Assembly: GCA_002238805.1 (NCBI GenBank)
Contig: MPNB01000028.1
Location: 1-41,320, forward strand
Direction: 5' to 3'
Length of the DNA stretch: 41,320 nucleotides
DNA from: Rhodothermaceae bacterium bin80
GTDB taxonomy: Bacteria; Bacteroidota; Rhodothermia; Rhodothermales; Bin80
Part shown: piece after piece, positions 36,005 through 41,320 of the stretch
Position numbering within the stretch: the first letter of the stretch is position 1
How the letters are laid out: each line of letters opens with the position of its first letter
The notes under the pieces: model-generated
Seen by the model: only the letters and a program-made list of their open reading frames with translations
Told to the model about the DNA's origin: nothing
Databases searched by the model: none
Made by a program: the position numbers and the translations under genes

Positions 36005-37099
36005 TCAAAGATTAATCGTGCGACGTTCACGTGCGGCTTGATCAGCTGCAAGCACAATTTGTAAGCTGCTGACTGCATCCTGCATGTGATCGGTTAAGTC
36101 CAGATCCTCCAGAATGGCACGGAGCAGGAACTCCTGTTCAAGCGCACACAATTCATCGTGCGACGGCTCATCGGAAGAATCAATCACTTTGTCGAGTTGA
36201 TCAAAATGCCCCGCTTCATCACGGCTGCCGTAGTGTACCTTTAGTCCACCAGTTTGCGTGTGTCCTTCTATATCATCCGTTTGATCCTTCACTTCATCAA
36301 CGATACTCACCGAACCCAATGGCCCAACCACGTCCTTTACAAACGAAGCTGTTTCACTCATCATGGGTCCCCAGCCAGCTTCATACCAGCCCACAGATCC
36401 ATCATCAAAGGATACTTGCAAGTGGCCATAATTATACATGTCCTGTGCTATTTCATCGGAGAGTCGTGCCCCAATTGCACTTACGGTCACTGGGCGGGCG
36501 CGCGTCATCTGACACATAACGTCTACATAGTGGACCCCACAGTCAACGATCGGAGACATTGAGTCCATAAGCTTCCGGTGTGTTCTCCATTGTTCTCCGC
36601 TGCTTTGCTGGTTCAGGTTCATACGCATGACGAGCGGTTTACCCAGTTCGTGTGCTAAGGAGATGAATTTTTTCCAAGCTGGGTGTACACGCAGGATATA
36701 ACCTATAACAAGCTTTCGGTTTGCTCTTTGAGCTAGATCGACCAACGTCTGTGCTTCATCTGCAGTTGTAGCCAGGGGCTTCTCCACAAACACGTGACAA
36801 TTTGCTTCCAGACTGACACGGACGTATTCAGCGTGTGTATCCGGGTACGTATTAACAGAAACAACATCCGGTGCTGTGACACGCAGAGCATGCTCAAATG
36901 AGGAAAATGTAGGAAGCCCGCCGAGCTCAGCACTGAGCCGATCACGAGAAGCAGGGGTGCGACTCACCAACCCAACGATCTCAAAGGCATCCATAGCATG
37001 GTAGGCTCGTGCGTGTGATGTGCCCATGTGACCGCATCCGGCCACGAGTACTTTCAATTTTTGTGTTGTCACCAGTATGAAGGATTTGTTCGTGGACAC
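36005..37099 (-). CDS. Gfo/Idh/MocA-family NAD(P)-dependent oxidoreductase
   Basis: This 364-residue enzyme has an N-terminal Rossmann fold with G21-x-G23-x-x-G26 (LKVLVAGCGHMGTSHARAYH). The family signature E106-K107-P108 (VFVEKPLATTADEAQ) supplies the catalytic Lys. A C-terminal alpha/beta substrate domain includes MDSMSPIVDCGVHYVDVMCQ with the conserved D-x-G-x-H. The substrate (sugar, inositol or a biliverdin-like compound) cannot be deduced. The first 14 residues precede the usual start of the fold, so a later start is possible. It converges on guaB, with 68 bp between the stops. Confidence 0.88.
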   Translation of the reverse strand: MSTNKSFILVTTQKLKVLVAGCGHMGTSHARAYHAMDAFEIVGLVSRTPASRDRLSAELGGLPTFSSFEHALRVTAPDVVSVNTYPDTHAEYVRVSLEANCHVFVEKPLATTADEAQTLVDLAQRANRKLVIGYILRVHPAWKKFISLAHELGKPLVMRMNLNQQSSGEQWRTHRKLMDSMSPIVDCGVHYVDVMCQMTRARPVTVSAIGARLSDEIAQDMYNYGHLQVSFDDGSVGWYEAGWGPMMSETASFVKDVVGPLGSVSIVDEVKDQTDDIEGHTQTGGLKVHYGSRDEAGHFDQLDKVIDSSDEPSHDELCALEQEFLLRAILEDLDLTDHMQDAVSSLQIVLAADQAARERRTINL

Positions 37100-37317
37100 T
37101 GTTACGGATTGCTGCCGTCGTAGGTTCTACATGGACGCTTGAATAGCAGAGGCGAAACAATAAGCATCCCAAAACCCAAGTATGTCCATCAATCTATAGA
37201 GACTCAGCCCTGAATTGGAGATTTTGGAGATTTTGTGAGAGCACAGGTCTCACTTCCGGTTGGTACAACTTTTCGTACAACAAGTTGTAGATCAGGCCTC
37301 ATCAGCCCCTGGCTGCA

Positions 37318-37509
37318 AGGCAGGGGAACGCTCCTCTTGTCTGCTACGCGGATGATTTCTGTATCCTGGGTAGTGCATCGGCGGCAGAGATACTGGCAGT
37401 AGCACAGGTTCTGATAAACAAGTTGACGTTGAAGCTGAACTTCCAGAAGACTAGATGCGTCCGATGTCCCGAGGAGTCATTTGAGTTTCTTGGCTCCCGC
37501 GTCGGCTAG
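37318..37509 (+). pseudogene. group II intron-type reverse transcriptase fragment
   Basis: The frame ending at the TAG 37507-37509 contains PLVCYADDFCIL, the catalytic YADD motif of reverse transcriptases. KLTLKLNFQKTRCVRCPEES and FEFLGSRVG follow, matching the segment after YADD in group II intron maturases (usually L-x-L-x-x-x-K-T-x-I...FLG). The rest of the RT, maturase and endonuclease domains is missing, so this is a decayed remnant. A retron-type RT is less likely but not excluded. Confidence 0.65.
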
Positions 37510-37597
37510 AACTCTCGCTACGACGGATATGGTTTGCGCCGCTTTGGTTCACTGATGAAAGACCTTCCGTGGGCGAAGTCATGAGTTCAGCTGAAAA

Positions 37598-37624
37598 CCG
37601 GGTGCGAGAAAACCGCACATCCGG
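37598..37624 (+). other. hairpin typical of group II intron ORF flank
   Basis: CCGG-GTGCG at 37598-37606 pairs with CGCAC-at-CCGG at 37614-37624, followed by TCTGACGAGCAGGGGG. This resembles the G-rich stem-loop found just after the start of many group II intron RT genes' conserved blocks. No domain V could be recognised, so the ribozyme is not intact here. Confidence 0.45.
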
Positions 37625-37782
37625 TCTGACGAGCAGGGGGCAAAAAGATTTGAAGCCTGACTAAGGGTAAGCGAAGGCGAAAGCGAGACACCCACGGAAC
37701 AGAAAGAGTATGAGTGCGGACTGCACCGGCTCCTTCGCTCTACCACGCCTCAGCATGGCATTGACAACTGTGTCTGGGACCT

Positions 37783-37790
37783 CTTCCCAT
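37783..37790 (+). repeat. 8-bp target-site duplication, left copy
   Basis: CTTCCCAT immediately precedes the left inverted repeat and is repeated exactly at 41057-41064. Eight-base duplications are the rule for the IS1595 family. Confidence 0.93.
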
Positions 37791-37813
37791 GGGAATTATA
37801 CGTTTGAGTTGAA
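37791..37813 (+). repeat. left terminal inverted repeat of IS1595-family transposon
   Basis: 23 bp, perfect reverse complement of 41034-41056; similarity continues to 25 of 27 bp. Confidence 0.95.
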
Positions 37814-37873
37814 ACAAATTCATCTGAATCACGCATACGCAATATACAAACACTAACCATCAGGTTGTATATT

Positions 37874-38803
37874 ATGCCAAGCCCAGGACGTTCATACAGA
37901 AAAGGTATTACCATTTTGGGATTCGCTGAAATGATTCCAGACGAAGCAGCCGCTCAACAATGGTTTGAGCGTGTTCATTGGCCGGATGGCAAGTTGATAT
38001 GCCGGAGATGTCAAAGCGAAAACGTATACCGATGCGTGCATAAGACCATGCCCTTCCGTTGCCGGAATTGCAAAAAGTACTTCAGTGTCAAGACAAATAC
38101 GGCAATGGAGGAATCACGGTTACCTTTGAAGAAATGGGTGTGGGCAATTTATCTGGAAAGCACCAGTCTGAAAGGTATATCCTCCATGAAATTGCACAGA
38201 GATATTGGTGTTCGTCAAGCGACGGCGTGGTTTATACTTCAACGAATTAGGCAAGGGCTCATCCCAGACAATGTGCTGTTCAACGGGCCAGTAGAAGTTG
38301 ACGAAGCGTACTTCGGGGGACTAGATAAGAACAAGCACGCCAGCAAGAAAGCTAACCTGGGGCGTGGCCCGGTGGATAAAACGGCCGTTGTGGGTATGAA
38401 AGATCGAAAAAGCAATCAGGTTACGGCTAAGGTCGTACAGAACACCGACGGAGCAACGCTGAATGCCTTTGTAGATCACCACGCGAGCGAGGATGCCAAG
38501 GTCTACACGGACGGTTCTTGCGCTTACAAGAGCCGTAAGAACCACGAGTACGTCAAACACAGTGTAGGGGGATATATGTTGAACGGACAGGCACACACAA
38601 ACGGCGTAGAGAGCTTCTGGGCCGTTCTGAAGCGTGCTTATCACGGTGTCTACCATCACATCAGTCCCAAGCACCTGCAACGCTACGTAGATCAGTTCGC
38701 CGGCAAGCACAACCTTCGCAGACTTGATACGATTGACCAGATGTCCCAGATTGTGTTGGGCATGTCTGGGAAGCGGTTGACATACAAGGATTTGGTCGCA
38801 TGA
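37874..38803 (+). CDS. IS1595-family transposase
   Basis: This 309-residue DDE-type transposase appears complete. The N-terminal segment (IPDEAAAQQWFERVHWPDGK) is followed by the zinc-ribbon cysteines C-R-R-C and C-R-N-C, then the helix-turn-helix-like SSMKLHRDIGVRQATAWFIL. The catalytic residues are in VEVDEAYFGG (first Asp), KVYTDGSCAYKS (second Asp) and HTNGVESFWAVLKRAYHGVY (the conserved Asn/Glu of this family). ATG 37874 is chosen over the TTG 9 bases upstream. Its TGA stop overlaps the ATG of the restriction-modification gene (ATGA), so the passenger is probably translated by reinitiation. The left inverted repeat ends 60 bp upstream, leaving room for a promoter. Confidence 0.93.
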   Translation: MPSPGRSYRKGITILGFAEMIPDEAAAQQWFERVHWPDGKLICRRCQSENVYRCVHKTMPFRCRNCKKYFSVKTNTAMEESRLPLKKWVWAIYLESTSLKGISSMKLHRDIGVRQATAWFILQRIRQGLIPDNVLFNGPVEVDEAYFGGLDKNKHASKKANLGRGPVDKTAVVGMKDRKSNQVTAKVVQNTDGATLNAFVDHHASEDAKVYTDGSCAYKSRKNHEYVKHSVGGYMLNGQAHTNGVESFWAVLKRAYHGVYHHISPKHLQRYVDQFAGKHNLRRLDTIDQMSQIVLGMSGKRLTYKDLVA

Positions 38804-41020
38804 GCGAGGCGTACACTACGCACTATATCTCGCAGAGATTAGAACAAACTGGATGGGTTCTTGACGAGAGTAACCCGAATTGTAACGTTTTTCAACAACA
38901 GTCTGTCAAGTCCAGGCTTTCTCCTCTCGCCTTAGAAAAATTAGGGAGGAAACGGCCAGATTTTACTCTATATCTGGAGAACAGACCAATTGCTGTCATA
39001 GAGGCAAAGAAACCCACTACTCGCACACTTTCGGATGCAATAGGACAGGGGGTTGATTATGCTAAGTGTATTGGCGAAATATCGACGGTGTTTGCTTGCA
39101 ACGTCAACACGACCAAAGCAATTCATGTAGACACTGGCAATCCCCTTTCCCTTAACGGCATTGAGGTCAAAGCATTTCTTTCTCCGCAGATGCTGCGGAG
39201 ATTTTATTCAGAAAACACATATGCTGTATCAACGCTTCCGAAGCAAGTACTAACTGACAGAAAAAGCCTGGTCAGCGTGTTTTCTAAATTGAATGACGCA
39301 CTGAGAACAGAAGGTATCAGAGCTGGGATAGAGCGGTTTACCGAATTTGCTAATTTCCTTTTTCTAAAACTGCTTAGCGAACATAAAGAGGATGATCTTT
39401 GGGGCAAACTTGTTCGTGAATCTGACGACAATTTAGTCACGTATTTGAATCATACTGTGAGGCCGCATTTACTCAAACAGTACGGGGGGGAGGTTATTGG
39501 AAAAACAAAAGTTACAAATCCCAACACCATACGGAAGATTCTGTCAACTCTAAATCCATTGCAGTTAACTGCGATTGATGAAGACATCAAGGGACTGGCA
39601 TTTGAGCAATTCATCCAACAAACAACAGATACTCAAAACGATTTAGGTGAATACTTTACCCCAAGACATATTGTGCGTTTTATGGTTCGCTTGCTTGATC
39701 CCCAATATGGTGAAACAGTCTACGATCCTTACTGTGGTACTGGTGGTTTTCTAACTGAATCTTTTAAGCATATCGGTCAAACACGTAGACTTACTCACGA
39801 TGTGTCTGAAACATTGAAAAGCAAGACTGTCTTTGGAGGGGAGATTACTACGACAGCCAGAATTGCTAAGATGAACATGATACTTTTTGGTGATGGGCAC
39901 TCGGGGGTTATTCAGCAAGACAGTCTTGATCTGACTGTTCGCAAAAAAAGGGGGGGGGGGGGGATTTGACAATGTATTGACCAACATACCGTTTTCTCAA
40001 GATCTCGCCAAAGATGTTCTGGATTCATTTGAACCGAGCAATATGACAGCTGATGAAGCCTGCTGTCAGGCCGCGTTTGACTGCATTAAGGTTGGTGGAA
40101 AAATGGCTATGGTTGTCCCAGAAGGATTATTGTTCAACAAAAAAACAAACGGATATTTACTACGCTTGCTAGAGAATTCCAAAGTTCATCTGATTATACG
40201 GTTGCCCAGTGGAGTTTTTAATCCATATACAGCTGCAAAAACAGCCATTATTTTTTTGACTGATAAAGGTAGAGCAACAACAGACAAATTCTATATTGTT
40301 AAAGTTAGAAATCATGGATTCGATACTCGCAGAAGACCTACTGATGGCACAAGTGACTTAGACAAAATTCTATGGTGGTATGCCGAAAACATGGATAACT
40401 CCTTGCCGATAGATGTTGAGGCTTCACGGATTTCTGTACAGACCGATTCAAAAACTGGTAGCTTAAAGCTACATGCAAATTGGAGAACGTCGAATGATCT
40501 CAAAACGGTCGCATTGTCTGAGATTGCCGAAATCAAGAATGGACAATCAATAACTGAGGAGGACGCCACTCATGGAGATTATCCTGTCATTGCAGGTAGC
40601 GCGGGAAAAGTGCCGTACTACCACGACAAATTTAACAGAAAGGCAAACGTAATCACGATCAGTAAGTCTGGGGCTAATGCTGGTTACGTATGGTGGCATA
40701 ACTGTCCTATTTGGTCGTCTGACAGCTTAGCAATTCGGAGCTTAGACGAATCGAAGTATTTGACTAAATATCTCTACTTGTGCCTCAAACAAAAGCAAGA
40801 TGAGATTTATGACCGGCAACAAGGAACTGGACAACCACACGTCTACAAAAAACATCTCCAGGATTTTCCTGTCCCCATATTGTCTCTTGAGAAACAAAGT
40901 GCTTTACTGACAGACTACAAAAAACTGGAAAGCGACTATCAACGCACAAGACAGGCATTTATGCAAGAGGAAGATCGTGTGTTAAGCGAGATAACAAATC
41001 TGTACCAATCCTGTGATTGA
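38800..41020 (+). CDS. single-chain restriction-modification-specificity enzyme (type IIG/type I-like), phase-off
   Basis: Two frames form one gene of about 739 codons. Part 1 (38800-39969) begins with a PD-(D/E)xK nuclease (KRPDFTLYLE...AVIEAKKP; D54, E68, K70), like the HsdR N-terminus. The HsdM-type helical bundle (GIERFTEFANFLFLKLLSEH) and methylase motif I YDPYCGTGGF (D309) follow. Part 2 supplies the catalytic motif in FDNVLTNIPFSQD (N-I-P-F where N-P-P-F is common), VVPEGLLF, then one HsdS-like target-recognition domain (VALSEIAEIKNGQSI; GQPHVYKKHLQDFPVP). The frames join at a 14-G run (39950-39963); 13 Gs would restore one 739-residue protein. No helicase domain is present. The gene is out of frame as sequenced, so it is either in the off phase or affected by a homopolymer miscount. 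Confidence 0.9.
39943..39963 (+). repeat. A7-G14 homopolymer tract, predicted phase-variation switch
   Basis: Seven As (39943-39949) then fourteen Gs (39950-39963) lie inside the methylase coding region, between motif I and the catalytic NIPF motif. With 14 Gs the frame ends at TGA 39967-39969. With 13 (or 10, or 16) it reads GGFDNVLTNIPF. Long poly-G runs in restriction-modification genes are known slipped-strand switches in other bacteria. Confidence 0.9.
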
Positions 41021-41033
41021 TGGGACATCTTAG

Positions 41034-41056
41034 TTCAACTCAAACGTATAATTCCC
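41034..41056 (-). repeat. right terminal inverted repeat of IS1595-family transposon
   Basis: 23 bp, perfect reverse complement of 37791-37813. Confidence 0.95.
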
Positions 41057-41064
41057 CTTCCCAT
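41057..41064 (+). repeat. 8-bp target-site duplication, right copy
   Basis: CTTCCCAT, identical to 37783-37790. Confidence 0.93.
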
Positions 41065-41122
41065 CTATCATTGCCACCTTTTAACCCCATGCACTATTCT
41101 GGCCGGAGTACATCTAAGGATA

Positions 41123-41152
41123 AGGCTCTTCACTTTTATGAGTGGGGAGCCT
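41123..41152. repeat. hairpin, probable ISL3-type end or terminator
   Basis: AGGCTC (41123-41128) pairs with GAGCCT (41147-41152), with an inner CAC/GTG pair, followed by GTTTTT. The GGCTCTTC beginning is typical of ISL3 ends, and the hairpin overlaps the stop of the ISL3 transposase. It is likely the element's end and may double as a terminator. Confidence 0.5.
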
Positions 41153-41320
41153 GTTTTTGGAGGCCTTCGGGGTACAGATCCAGTCCTCCGAGATAGAAGT
41201 AAATTGCATGGGCAAACCGCTGTGTGTTTCGGAATCCACGCGCACGAACTTTGACGGTTTTGATGCGGCTATTTATGCTTTCAGCTGGGCCATTACTAAC
41301 TTTTAGAACGATCGCATTTA
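41136..41320 (-). CDS. ISL3-family transposase, C-terminal part (runs off the window)
   Basis: The minus-strand frame open from the window edge to the TAA at 41136-41138 encodes NAIVLKVSNGPAESINSRIK, ARGFRNTQRFAHAIYFYLGG and LDLYPEG. This is the conserved C-terminal block of ISL3 transposases (SN-x-x-AE-x-x-N...RG[FY]R...LDL-[HY]P) with the catalytic Glu in PAESIN. It is a different element from the ISL3 remnant at 1833-3030. Whether the gene is intact cannot be judged from this fragment. Confidence 0.85.
   Translation of the reverse strand, partial: NAIVLKVSNGPAESINSRIKTVKVRARGFRNTQRFAHAIYFYLGGLDLYPEGLQKQAPHS

Larger units (their letters stand above)
37100..37782. other. remnant region between oxidoreductase and transposon
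   Basis: This interval has no intact gene. It contains a short reverse-transcriptase fragment (37318-37509) and a group II intron-like hairpin (37598-37624). ACAACTT/AAGTTGT forms another stem at 37265-37288. The IS1595-family transposon has inserted at its right edge. Confidence 0.55.
37791..41056 (+). mobile_element. IS1595-family transposon carrying a restriction-modification passenger gene
   Basis: This complete 3266-bp element is bounded by perfect 23-bp inverted repeats (37791-37813 and 41034-41056, outer end GGGAATTATACG) and a perfect 8-bp target duplication (CTTCCCAT). Inside are only two genes on the same strand: an apparently intact IS1595-family transposase and a single-chain restriction-modification-specificity gene whose start codon overlaps the transposase stop by 4 bp. 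Passenger genes are known in the IS1595 family, but here the passenger is a self-contained R-M-S enzyme. The unmutated repeats and target duplication suggest recent insertion. Confidence 0.93.

Noticed and set aside
1..41320. CRISPR array
   Set aside because: No series of regularly spaced short direct repeats was seen. The repeats found are pairs associated with mobile elements.

Overview
The window looks like a chromosomal segment from a member of the Bacteroidota/Rhodothermota (FCB group). This is an inference from three things: most housekeeping start codons lack a clear Shine-Dalgarno sequence (pnp, guaB, nadB and infB follow AT-rich or unpatterned leaders), a GWxTD-type secreted protein is present, and the order rimP-nusA-infB-rbfA-truB-ribF-rpsO-pnp is followed by an M16 peptidase. 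The genetic code is standard. The species cannot be named from the sequence alone.

Layout. Positions 1-6200 are an insertion-sequence graveyard: an IS4-type C-terminal fragment, one intact but unrecognised secreted protein (701-1426), a frameshifted ISL3 transposase (minus strand), and one IS110-type gene split by a second IS110-type element. The second element has an in-frame TGA and is followed by an 18-bp inverted repeat enclosing a strongly foldable 169-bp segment. Three hairpins and one copy of a 60-bp repeat precede prfB. Positions 6208-20330 are an ordinary translation/RNA core: prfB (with the classical +1 programmed frameshift), nadB, tandem terminators, rimP, nusA, infB, rbfA, truB, ribF, rpsO, pnp and an M16 peptidase. 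A lipoprotein sulfatase follows (20372-21826).

Positions 22211-29060 (minus strand) are an accessory block: a 2003-residue helical-repeat protein with two PIN-nuclease-like segments, preceded by a short ORF and by debris of a restriction-helicase C-terminus joined to an IS1595 remnant. This resembles a defence island. Positions 29364-37099 return to ordinary genes: a GWxTD-type secreted protein, a sugar-nucleotide epimerase, scpA-scpB (chromosome segregation), rluB, guaB and a Gfo/Idh/MocA oxidoreductase.

The most striking object is at 37791-41056: a complete 3266-bp IS1595-family transposon with 23-bp perfect terminal inverted repeats and a perfect 8-bp target duplication (CTTCCCAT). Besides its transposase it carries a translationally coupled, single-polypeptide restriction-modification-specificity gene (nuclease + N6-adenine methylase + one target-recognition domain). 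A run of 14 Gs sits just before the catalytic NxPF motif of that gene and puts it out of frame in this sequence. It therefore looks like a self-mobilising, phase-variable restriction-modification module. It sits beside a group II intron reverse-transcriptase remnant, and the window ends inside another ISL3 transposase.
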